From NCBI GenBank assembly GCA_013365325.1, contig JABVXV010000058.1, positions 210,679 through 274,678 of the forward strand: a DNA stretch of 64,000 nt. Reading direction: 5' to 3'. This document shows, piece after piece, positions 52,565 to 63,216 of the stretch (position 1 is its first letter; every line of letters starts with the position of its first letter). The notes below the pieces were generated by a model, which worked only from the letters and a program-made list of their open reading frames with translations, had not been told where the DNA came from and made no database searches. The stretch is from Dipetalonema caudispina (taxonomy: Eukaryota > Nematoda > Chromadorea > Rhabditida > Onchocercidae). The translations under genes and the position numbers were made by a program.

Positions 52565-54107
52565 TCTGTCAAATTCCTTTCTTGTCATTCTTCATTCCAT
52601 TCTCATCTCATTATCATCCGCGCCATCAGTTTTCTATGATCATGTATGTATGTTTCAAAATAGCACAATTTCAACATTCATCTTTCCTATATGAAACTCT
52701 TCAGAAATTAGCTCCTGTTGTCACCCTCCTTTAAACGTTGTAAAAGTGAAAAGACACGGTGACTGCAAACTTTCTATTATATCACATATAGAAAGTAAAT
52801 GTATGTGCATACTAAAATACACGCGATACGCATGTATGTATATGATTCATTAATTCGTATTTTAATTATACATTTATATATAATTAACTTACGTTCTAGT
52901 TTATATTGCTCGATGATTATCTTATCGATTTCACTCATTTTAATCCAATTCCTTCTCATAAATTTTTTCTATCTAAAAAATTTTCAGATCTCGAAAATTT
53001 GTACTAAATTATAAAACACATCAATCTTGCTTCAAATATGCAGCTGTCTCACAAATAAATTCCAAATCTGTTATGATAACTAATAATAAATGAAATGATG
53101 CGATGTTGAACGGCTGCACAAATTCACTTAATTGAAAATTCATTCAAAGCATCTTTTTGATTCTTGTGAAAGATACACTTCATCATCGTACAAATCGATT
53201 TACTCTTCTTTTATCAATCCGGTATGAAAATCTTAAAAGATTGTACTTCATTTCATTGGTATGCTTTTTTCGAATAAAATTATTTCTTCCTTGGTTTTAA
53301 ATTTAAAATTGGAGTAAAGAATTTTAAAACCTGGGCTTGAAATTACTTTATTGATTAGTATCTTCTGTCAAATCTTTAACTGAAATAGGAATGTGATAGT
53401 GTGTCATTTACCACCCTCCCATTCCTAACCATATATGGCTGATTCTGATGGAAACAAGGTCAATCATCACGTTGATACGGGCTTATGAGTTTCTTGAGAT
53501 GTCATCATATTTGCGTACCATAAATGATGAAGAGAAAACTGCATTTGAATTCGTACTGCGTAACAAAGATATGTAGTGAAAATAAGGATGAATCAGCGAA
53601 AGTTGACAATAATTCTGAGAGAAAAGATGGAGACACCAAGGTAGAAAGCGTGAATCACCGAGAAGAGTGAGGAATGCGTTAACTAAGACTCGAGATCAGA
53701 ATCAAGACGAAGAGATTTCAATGATATGAAATATAACTACACCGTGTTGGAACTGTTTGTCTTGTTGAATATTACGTTTCAAATAGATTCTATTCAAATT
53801 CAAAATCGTTCTCATTGGGTAGAATAATAATAGTTATCCTTAACGCTATACCCCGCCACTTCCATACTTTTAATTTGAGATTTACAAAGATTTAAGTTTG
53901 ATTTAAGATGTGCCTATGATGTGGGTAGGTTTCCAGCTTGCATGATAATCATTTGATAAAATTTAAGTAGAATTTCCCGCATAGTGATATCAGAAGAGGA
54001 AGGAAAATTAAACGATGAATGGAGTAGCATTCATACTGTAAATAAATTGTGACTGTTGAAAGTTATTATCGGTCACCCGATTCATTACTATTCAATCATA
54101 TTCAACT

Positions 54108-54136
54108 CCCTCTCTCTTTCTCTCTTTCTCTCTCTT
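54108..54136. repeat. Imperfect (CT)n microsatellite
   Basis: CT repeats interrupted by TTT, about 340 bp from the opposite-strand GA repeat at 54475-54523. Confidence 0.85.
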
Positions 54137-54474
54137 GGAAGAAAATTCCATTTATTATTCATATAAGTTTCAAACATGTATTCAATTTTATCATGACCTC
54201 ACTTATGTTTCAACGCTAAAACTGTCATTATGGAGACGTAAACAGAATGAAAGATGGAAGAGTTGAAAATCGAATGGAATATTTGTAGAAATGATGATTG
54301 GCATAGCATGAAATACTGAGAAGAGAGATTTCAACAATGATGAATGAAACATACCTTATGGTATTTACCGATACCGAGAAATATGGTAGTTCCTGATAGC
54401 GGCATTGCTTTTACAGAATATGTTCTCTTCTTTATTTCTATTAAAAATGCAAACTTATAACTCAGAGTTGTAAA

Positions 54475-54523
54475 TGAGAGAGAGAGAGAGGGAGAGGGAG
54501 AGAAAGGGAGAGAGAGAGAGAGA
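54475..54523. repeat. (GA)n microsatellite with GGG/AAA interruptions
   Basis: About 49 bp of GA repeats with a few extra G or A bases. Together with the CT tract at 54108-54136 it forms a long-range complementary pair. Confidence 0.9.
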
Positions 54524-55502
54524 TGTTGAGTTGACCATTGTAACCTCAACCACCATCATTGAAATAAGAATGAACAGATGGTAAGTTATGCACATAAATC
54601 GGTGATACCTCCTTTCCTTTCTTGATCATCATATTGGACAGACAGAAATACACATAGATGAATAATAATGACATGCAGTTTGCATTCATTCTATGCACGA
54701 AGCACGAGCACTCACTATGCACCCTGCGCCATCTATAATGTTGTATATATCGTCGTCAGCCGACAGGTTATTCCAGTCGATAAAGATTCGATTCGAGTTT
54801 GTCTGTCTCTCTGTCTGTCCGGCATATTGGTGCACTACTGGCTGTATAATATCTGTCCTTATCATTTATTTTACGTTTTGTGCGCAATAGTTTGTATTAT
54901 GATTAGTGAATGTGATTAATTCATTCAAAGTTCATTTTGTGGTAACGATAATGCGATGTAGTAAAATTGAACTTTTCTTATTATACGGATTCTTTTCAGG
55001 ACATCATTTCTAACTTTTATCCTTTACCGTATGGTCATTAACCATTTTCCTTCTCAATCAATAATTACCTCAGAATACTTCACCATTCATATTTGAAAAA
55101 TAAAATTACTTTCTTCTGGCTAGGTACTACTCTCTTCCTTTCGATAAATTATGACATTGGTTTCCTTGACGATTAAGCTAATAAATCGAAAATATCCCAC
55201 TTATACTATGCTATGTTTTACTATTCTTCCACCCTGTGTTGCCTGTATAATAAAATTGAATTTGTTTACAATTAGCTTGAAATATGCCGCGAATATTGAA
55301 TAATGCTTCGGTGGTAATGAACGGTATAGCTATGGGAATTAGTAACTGATTTCATTATTCACAGAATTAGGTAAAATGTTAACCGTAGTATATGCCTTCC
55401 ATTTCATGACGTAACATTAAATTCATCCTTATCCTTTAGAAATAAGGCAACGATTTTAGTATGAGATTTCGTTTTACTTTTTTTTTTTTTGGAAATTTTA
55501 TA

Positions 55503-55541
55503 ATTTGCAGAGATACTGATAAATGATTAGATTCTGGAACA
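55503..55541 (+). promoter_or_regulatory. Splice acceptor and short leader before the Shroom ATG
   Basis: AATTTGCAG ends at 55510. All three frames between it and the ATG at 55542 meet a stop, so this is the first coding exon and the acceptor is either for a spliced leader or for a non-coding 5' exon. An 8-codon upstream ORF begins at 55523. Confidence 0.5.
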
Positions 55542-58500
55542 ATGCTTGAAATGAAATATGGTGATAGTGGGGATGCGCTGACATTGGCGAACAAGAATCG
55601 TGTAGCTAGTAAGAAAATCTTCGAGCAATTGCAACAGGTTTGTAAGTTAGGCATTCTAAAAGTATGTCAAATTCCGGATTGTGAATGACATATTTTCTTT
55701 TTTGAAGGTTTTTGTAAATTATACAGTGATTCTGATTATTCTTATTTCCAAGAAATTCAGCTATCAATTTTGGGAATTCCACTTCTGCTTTTCAGGAATT
55801 TTTGAACAACTTTGGTTTCTATTGACAAAAATAGGTAGCTCCATAACCTTAACATTGAAAAATGATTTGGGAATTGAAATTTTCTTAATAGCTTCGATAA
55901 AGTTCATTTCCATTTAAGGGAACAAATAATGTTTTTCCAAAAAATTCAAAAAAGAAAATGTCAGCCCACTGAACATGGCATGTACTTGCAATGTGTTTCT
56001 GTAATGCTGCTACTACGCTGGGTATTAGAAAAGTGCTGAGATATTTGGAAGTGATTTTTCCTTACAAACTAGTTATAAAATTATCATTGGTAAGGACTTG
56101 CTTTGTTGCTGGGAAGTAGAACTCATATGGTTTCTCTGTTAATATTTAATAGGCTTGAAGGATTTATGACAAAACTCAGTGGCAAGTGGAGGTCTTAGAA
56201 ATAGTTTTGATTAAAGTCTGTAGCACTAAATAAGGACTTAATAATGTGATGTTGATGTGATTTGTAATTATCAGTTGATATTTGGATTTAGGGACAGCTT
56301 TGAAGTTTAGTTTCAAAAATTTTCCTTGGGAATTTTATTTCGATAAGTTAGAACTAAGAACTTCGACTTAAAAACATGAACTCGAAATACAAAGTTAATT
56401 GTATGACGGAATATGAAAAAATTAGCAAAGTTGTGAGTATAAAACTTATTGGAGAACTATGCGCTGTGTGGATATACGTTTCTCTTACTATCAAATCCAT
56501 TTCAAACAGCATACCTAAAAAAATATTAAGATAAACAAAAAAATAATTTTATGACTGGAACTTCAATTAATAATGTTTAGGAATTTCTACGGTAAGCTCT
56601 GACATGTTAATTATTATTATCCCTCCGCGCCGTTCGCTTTGTCACAGAACGCGTAACTTTTTCGAGTTCACAAATTTCTTCCACGTTCCCTCATAGTTGT
56701 TAAAGCTTATATTTTTATAATAATTTTAAATTCTAACTTATTTCGTCAGTGTGGAGCTTTTGAAACAAGACGTAGATCCCAAATTTGAAACTGACTCTAT
56801 CGATTGTAATCAAGTAAGAGCCATGCTGTAGGTCTCCTATTTCAACACTAACAGTTGTAATCGAAGCGCGTAAAACTTCTGGAGTTCACAAATATATTTT
56901 TTTTTCAGTCAACGCGTACATCAGCTCACATTGCTTTGGCTGAAGGTCATATGTTACATAGACAACCGTCTGGAGCACAGAAAAGAATACGACAGCGACA
57001 GGAGCAAAAGTGTGTTACTTTCCTTTTATGTGAAATTTAGAAATATAAAGTGATATGGAGTTAGCGGCTTTCATAACAAAAGAATTTATAAAGATTCTTT
57101 TGTTAACACACTTCTGCCTCAGACATTTATTAACGAACAATGATATACTGTAATAACAAAGGTAGTAATATTTGTCAAGAAATTATTTCGTTATTTTTCT
57201 AATTAGATGAATGATGGAATCCGATTAAATGGACAGTTAGTGTTTTTAAGTTGAGAACTTTAAAACTTCATGAATAGATTAAATCCAGAGCAAGTAATTC
57301 ATGAAGTCTCAGAAGTAGCTAAAACTAGGACTGCAATGATAAATCCTGACGGGATATTTAATAACCTAACTTTTTCTGACTTATCAAGTGATTAATAATA
57401 TTCGAATTAATAAAAAAATAAATGTTGCTTATAAAAAGACGGTGATTAGTAAAATCTTGTCATTTTTTTCAAATTTGTCGCTAACTCATAACACTTATTA
57501 GCGAACGTGTTGTAAAAAATGTAACATTTGAAAAAATTGGAATGGACATGATAATACAATAAAATTGAATGCATCGTTGAATTATGTTCCGACCAAGAAG
57601 TTTGAGAAAAGTTGTTTTTGATTTTTTTGTATGCTGAACTCCTTTGACTAATTTTTGCATAGCTATTTTTCCTCTTTGATATATACTGATAAATGGTCAG
57701 TTTTAGAATAGTTCTTTCTAAGATTTCTTCCCGCTTTAAAGGTAAGATTGAAAGAAAATGACAGTAACATATTTTCTCATCCTGGTAATATTATTTTTTA
57801 TTACGGTTTTATCGTACTGTATTCTCATTATTATATTTTTTGATATCGCATACAGATGCATTACAGATGGTTAAAAGCTATTTCGGCTAATGTTAACACA
57901 TGCGATGTGGAGCATAGCCGTATACAGCCAGGGTCGGAAAAAAGTGCTTATAGATCCTTGATTGATTCTGGCGGTTACAAATCAATTTTGCCAGAAGAAT
58001 TGCCTTTTCGTGTTACTTCTCCATCGATCACGTCTTTGTCTAGGTGAGTTCTCTTTTACGGATGCAAATTTTTAATCATTTTAAACTTTAAATTTATATA
58101 AAAATCTCATTAATTAGTACTAAATCTGGAATTTTGTAGGAATACATTTGTGCGCTCAGCATCAATAACTTCTATGGGTAAGGTTAATTCCTCTTCAGCA
58201 ACATTTACACCAAGTACACTTCAAAACAATATCAACATTGCTTCGTCAACAATTACGGGTAATTTTTTTCATAAAATTTTGTTTTTATCTTGGAAAAAAA
58301 AACTGTGTTTTATTGTTTAGGTATTACTTAAAAAATCTGAGACAGATCCAATCCTGTAAGCTTAGAAGCCAGCGACTTTTGAAGCTTCTGCGAAAATACG
58401 GTTTATTTGACGAAATTTCTGTGTGGAACTTTTGATTATTGAAGTTAACCTTTAAAACCTTAAATAAGTATACTAAAATATAAAAAGAAAGAATGCTTTC

Positions 58501-61500
58501 ATTAGAAAACTGTTTGGAGATTCAGATGGATAAGTAAAAATATGAGGCAAAGGTCTTATCAAAACAATGCCTTCACTCATAACTTTGTCACCTCATTATC
58601 TGTTATTTAAAAAAGAGGCATTGTAAACACTCTGCCGCACACACTTTTTGTGGTAGTATCTTAACGACAAATTGCTAAATTTTGTAGACATTTTAACTCC
58701 GTTTTATCATAAAGTATAAGGACATTCCTTTTTCCTTCCCGATGATTTCTTTAATGAACAATGTAATATCTTAATTAGATTAAGGCTGTTCTGGACCGTT
58801 TAAAATTAAAGCAGGTTTCTCTTTTAATAATCATTCTCCATTCACTGACTGCACTATTCAGTTTGAATGCTATTTCGAATTCCCAAGAAATCTTATTACT
58901 TATTTACGGAATCCGTTCTTTATTATTATTTAATCGTGTGTTTTTCGAGAATCACCCTCATCAAAACAGTGAGCAGAGAAAAGCATTTTACTTTGTCTTT
59001 CTTATCATACTGTTATTTATTTTTAGTGCAAAAACTTATTGATATTGCTATAGTCCTCCTTTCTCTCTGTTATCGTTCCTTTACAGGTGGTAAACCAACA
59101 GTACAGGTGCATCCAATGCCATCAAGCCTACCAACCAATAGTATGGTTGCTACTGTGCTGACATCATCAACAAGCAGCAATACTAATAATGATATCACAT
59201 CGGAAAAAATACGGGAGAAACCGGTGGTACCAAAGAAACCAGCAAAGTTAATCCTGTCCTCAACATCTGCTTCTGTCGAAGCTGCTTCAATAACTCCACT
59301 TCGTTTAAGTACATCGAGTTTGAACCTTTTTTCACCTTCAGCGCAGTCATCACCATCAACTAGCAATAGGTTTGCACATCATTTCCGGGATTTATTTGAA
59401 GTTTGTAAAAATTATACTGTAAAGTAATCTCTCTTTTATTGCCGGCCAAACAAGGAGAAGGAGGTAGTTCGTGATTCTCTGTGGTAGATACTAAAACATT
59501 CGATTGATTAATCTGTCTATAATCAGCTTCAAGCTTATAGAGCAGTTTTAAATAAAGTACCTCTTCCTGCAACATAAAAATGTTACTATAATTGTTAGGA
59601 CTGTTATAAATTATATAATTACTATGGTATTGTTAATTTAGGTCGTTATTCTATTCTGTTTCAGTTTCCGTTTATTTTCAACCCCATCATTTATTTCTCT
59701 TCATACTGCCCTGATGCAGTCCAGTTTGACAGACGAAGAAGTTGAGCAACTCGAAGCGAAACGTAAGAAGGTAATTAAAGAAATTAAATCCTGCGATTCA
59801 GAAATAGATGCCGAAATTTCCAGATTTTCATGTTTCTCTAAACTTCCTAATGGTTCTTGCATTGTTCTTTGCAGGATTATCTTTGCGTAGTTCTTTATAT
59901 TTGTGCCATTGCTGTTTTTTTTAGCTTTCTCTTTTTTTATAGCTGATTGAATCAATTTCGCGCAAAATTGTAATATTAGATGAGGAACGAAATGCGATTG
60001 ATGAAGATTTTAATCTAAACGAAGCCCTGAAAAATGAAGTATTCAATGAATTAACACAAACTGGTGACTCAGCTATTCTGGAAAAAATCGAAAAGAATCT
60101 CGCACAAAATTCACAGCTGTGCAGGTGAGCTGTATGTCTGTGTTCAGATTACAATGATGACAAAAATACCATTGTTGATCGTTGTGATTGAGCATAAATC
60201 CGAATTCGAAATATTTGAAAAGGAGACGTGTAGAACAAAGAATAGGTTGAAGGACGAACAATTTATTTCAAGTCACAGATACTAACATCAAGGCTGACTG
60301 TTTCTACGCAATATATTTTTTGGTATTTCTTTTTTAATTGTCTGACTTTAAAAGAGACAGAAGTTCACTATATGATGTAAAATAAATGGCATTTAATTAT
60401 ACAGTTAGGTGTGCATTCCGGTATTACCCGACCACAACACAAATAAACTGCATTCGTTACATGTTTAGTTGGTAGGTAATTGTCTACAGTCTCAACACTA
60501 GGAGTTTGCTACGCTCTTCGGAAATTTCCTTTTCATTTGGGGTTTATGTGTCATGAAGTGAATGTCCTTCGGTTTAAAAATATTGCAATCATTGCTGAAT
60601 TTTGACGGGAGCAGTAGAAAGAGAAAATCATCCTGAGGAATAACTTGATCAGACTGTCTTAAGTATTTTCAATTGATTCAAACTGAAATACTTTCGTTTA
60701 TCTCTTTCCACTTTTCAAAATGAATGATTTGCAAATATGTTCTTCAGTGCAATATTTTAGTTCCTATTTGTATATTTTTATATTCTCACTAGCATTTGAT
60801 CACGCTCACATACATATGTGTGAATTAAGAAATCTGTAAGAGCGAACTGCTTCTCGATAAGCCATAAGCAGTGTCTATTTATTTTATTGCATTTTAATAA
60901 ACTTTTTTTCCAAATATTAAACTACCAGTTACGTTGCTTCAATTTTTTAAAGTTAATTCGAGAAAATCTGCTGATTTTTTTAGACTTGAAACAAGGTTAC
61001 GAATGCAGTTGGATCGCTTACACTCAGTTTCGATGAGTAATGAAAATGTTGACAAAGAGCTCATTAATGCTCGCACTGAACGTCTGAAACGACAGCTAGA
61101 TGACCAGACTATACTGAGAAAAGCTTTCGATAGACGTGATGCCGAAGTTGATAAATACATCCTTTCAAGGTTGAACGATGAGCGAAGATCGCAGTGGAGG
61201 TAAATTCTCTCTGCTTTTTGAAACTTGTATCCTCACCTGCGAATTCAGTTATTGCTAATGCAGTTTTTGATGAAATTTTTGGGGATCGCTATGGTTAATG
61301 AGATGAACGAATTCAATGGACTAATACGAATCCAACTTTTAAATTTGTAAATGTTGAATTTTTAGGTTATTTAAATAAGATCGCTTGATGTGTTCTCTTT
61401 TGCAGGATTTACAAGGAAACCTGGAAACGTCTGACAACGGAACGGCAAGAAATTGACGAGCGACTCTTTCTTGGACGTGAACAAATCAGTGCCTTACGAA

Positions 61501-61520
61501 GTGTACAGCCACATATCTAG
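55542..61520 (+). CDS. shrm-1: Shroom-like protein with C-terminal ASD2 domain
   Basis: Shroom proteins bind Rho kinase through the ASD2 coiled coil and recruit it to apical actomyosin in epithelia. Ten exons, frame-consistent: 55542-55645, 56750-56813, 56909-57009, 57867-58043, 58140-58258, 59087-59369, 59665-59770, 59943-60124, 60984-61199, 61406-61520; 488 residues. The N-terminal 300 residues are Ser/Thr/Pro-rich and largely disordered in appearance. Residues about 300-488 match ASD2: LIESISRKI, NEALKNEV, a long heptad region, FDRRDAEVDKYIL, and near the end ERQEIDERLFLGREQ then ALRSVQP. Vertebrate Shrooms are far longer and usually carry an N-terminal PDZ and an ASD1; neither is visible, though exons could be missing in the 12-kb upstream interval. 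The ATG at 55542 follows an in-frame stop. The exon 1 donor AA|GTTAGG was chosen because it alone joins exon 2 in frame. AATAAA lies 13 nt after the stop. Confidence 0.88.
56647..56895 (+). repeat. Diverged direct repeat flanking Shroom exon 2
   Basis: About 31-33 bp at 56647-56677 and 56863-56895 share GCGTAA, then CTT, then GAGTTCACAAAT with only a few differences. The copies lie in the introns on either side of exon 2 (56750-56813), 216 bp apart. Both contain CG dinucleotides, rare nearby. Confidence 0.55.
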
Positions 61521-61532
61521 TTACCTTCTATT

Positions 61533-61538
61533 AATAAA
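61533..61538 (+). terminator. Poly(A) signal of the Shroom gene
   Basis: Canonical AATAAA 13 nt beyond the stop codon at 61518-61520. Confidence 0.65.
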
Positions 61539-62137
61539 TAAGCGCATCTTGTTTTATTAGTGTAATTACTATTTTGTACATCAAATTTCAACTTGATATT
61601 GGGCTTGAGATTATTGCGCTACACACTTTGTGAACGTATGTGAATTGTGTAAAGTTTGTACGTAACTTTTGCGTAATTTCCTATCTTTCAATTTGAAGAA
61701 AAAGTGATACATTCATATGCCCTTTTTAACAGAAAAGAGTTACTTTCGGATGGTTAGAAAGACCAGGCGAATAAAAGCTATATATTTGCATCGAATTTGG
61801 ATGGCATCACATAATATTATGGATTAAATACACCATATTAGATTTGACCGAGCAACTTATCTTGTCTGACATAGTTGGATAATCTGCACTGAAAGACTGC
61901 AACACATGTGGTATTGCTGGTTGAAGGTTATTTCGGCATATGGTGGCTCGTGGTGTGAATCTATTTCGTATGGTTCTTTCACTGGTTAACTTCTTATACA
62001 TCATATGTGGGACCGAGAAGTTATTATCGTATCTTATCGGTTGATCTGAGCTTCACTTCTGCTCAGAAGTTTCATTAAGTTAATAGATTTTTCAAAAGGT
62101 ATTTCCCTTGATTGGGGTAGAACTATATCGTATACCT

Positions 62138-62149
62138 TTCACATTATAG
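62138..62149 (+). promoter_or_regulatory. Splice acceptor 10 nt before the blos-1 ATG (putative trans-splice site)
   Basis: A pyrimidine-containing stretch ends TTATAG at 62149, with the ATG at 62160. No upstream coding exon was found for this conserved protein, so spliced-leader addition is the simplest reading. Confidence 0.5.
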
Positions 62150-62159
62150 GAGAGAAAAG

Positions 62160-63216
62160 ATGTTGACAAGGATGGTCAAAGAGCATGATGCTGCTCAGCA
62201 AGTAAGGAGAGAAATGCAAGGTAAATTTATTCCTCCTCATATTTTTTTCCCTTCTCGATAGATAAGTGGATATAGCTTCTGGGATTTTCTGTTGTTCTTA
62301 TTCCTGTTTCGATTTGTATTGTTCAGTGAATTTGTCATTAAATCCTCTCAGTATTAGAAAATACAATATGCTGTAGCCTAACAGACTAATTTCAATCATT
62401 TTCAATGCAGAAAAAAGAAAAAATGAAGCCATCGTAGCAGCACAAAGTTTAACTGGAGCTGTTGTCGATCATCTAAACTATTCGTTAGTACTTTCATCAT
62501 CACATTTTTTGACATAAAAATAAGTTATAAACCCATATGTATAATGTCTTCAGTCGGATCGATCTTCCTCAGTATATTTCACCTTTTCCCACCTCGGTTT
62601 CTATTTCTTATATTCCATTTATCAAAGTTTTCAGACAATTCATGCGTATTTAATTCATTACAGTGTTTCTCAAGCTTATAACAATCAGAAACGATTGGAT
62701 GTGGAAGTGAAGAAGCTGGAGAAAAATGCTACAGAACTTGCACGACAAACGGAACAATGGATACAAATTACCGATTCACTCAACCAAGCTTTGAAAGTTT
62801 GTATCCCAAAAATCCACTGAGTAACGTAACATTAAATGTTCATGTTCACACTCGTTATTGTAAAATTTTTAAGCTGAATGACTGTTCAGAACTGCAGAAT
62901 ATCTAATCTAGCAAAGTTCAGGACCAAAATCTAAAATCTAAAATGATATAAGATATGTATAGAATCCTATACTGTTGTAGACTAGTTTTTTAAAAATGCA
63001 TTTTTCTGGACTGGATTAAATACAACCCGAGAGTCATTATACCTGTTTTCTTTTATTATTCAGGAAATTGGAGACGTTGAGAACTGGGCAAAGACAATTG
63101 AAACCGATATGAAGATTATATCTAGTACATTGCAAGCAGTTTTCGAAGGTAACAGTAGAGCTCATAATTCCTTTTCAATACTTTTAGTCCAAAATCTGAT
63201 GAGGAAGCATTTCTAG
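62160..63216 (+). CDS. blos-1: BLOC-1 subunit 1 (BLOC1S1/GCN5L1)
   Basis: Shared subunit of BLOC-1 and BORC, which act in biogenesis of lysosome-related organelles and lysosome positioning; also reported to promote mitochondrial protein acetylation in mammals. Four exons in frame: 62160-62220, 62411-62483, 62664-62796, 63064-63216; 139 residues against 125 in the short human form. Family landmarks are all present: MLTRMVKEH at the start, [25 protein letters not shown], the helix with [16 protein letters not shown], then [16 protein letters not shown] and [10 protein letters not shown]. The protein is predicted to be almost wholly helical. After VFEG the frame runs 17 further residues to the stop at 63214; an alternative donor (GAAG|GTAACA at 63149-63151) could splice to a different tail, but I found no matching exon. 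It sits 640 bp behind Shroom on the same strand. Confidence 0.94.

Larger units (their letters stand above)
43609..55502. other. About 12-kb gene-poor interval between epac-1 and Shroom
   Basis: Both strands were read. Open frames here are short, low in complexity and match nothing I know, and none chain through credible splice sites. Visible structure is limited to CT/GA microsatellites (49871-49899, 54108-54136, 54475-54523), a CTC/TTC tract (52533-52564), poly-A/T tracts and a CCGGT cluster at 50273-50299. The interval lies 5' to both flanking genes (epac-1 leaves leftwards, Shroom rightwards), so it should contain both promoters and perhaps untranslated first exons. A fast-evolving gene or non-coding RNA cannot be excluded. 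Confidence 0.5.
61521..62149 (+). other. Shroom 3' UTR and short spacer to blos-1
   Basis: AATAAA at 61533-61538 gives a very short 3' UTR. No coding sequence follows until the acceptor ending at 62149. The spacing and signals resemble a nematode operon junction, although 630 bp is longer than the typical 100-150 bp of C. elegans. Confidence 0.45.

Noticed and set aside
58867..59427. 186-codon uninterrupted plus-strand open frame as a gene of its own
   Set aside because: Its first 73 codons are pyrimidine-rich intron; only 59087-59369 is coding, as Shroom exon 6, with matching phase on both sides.
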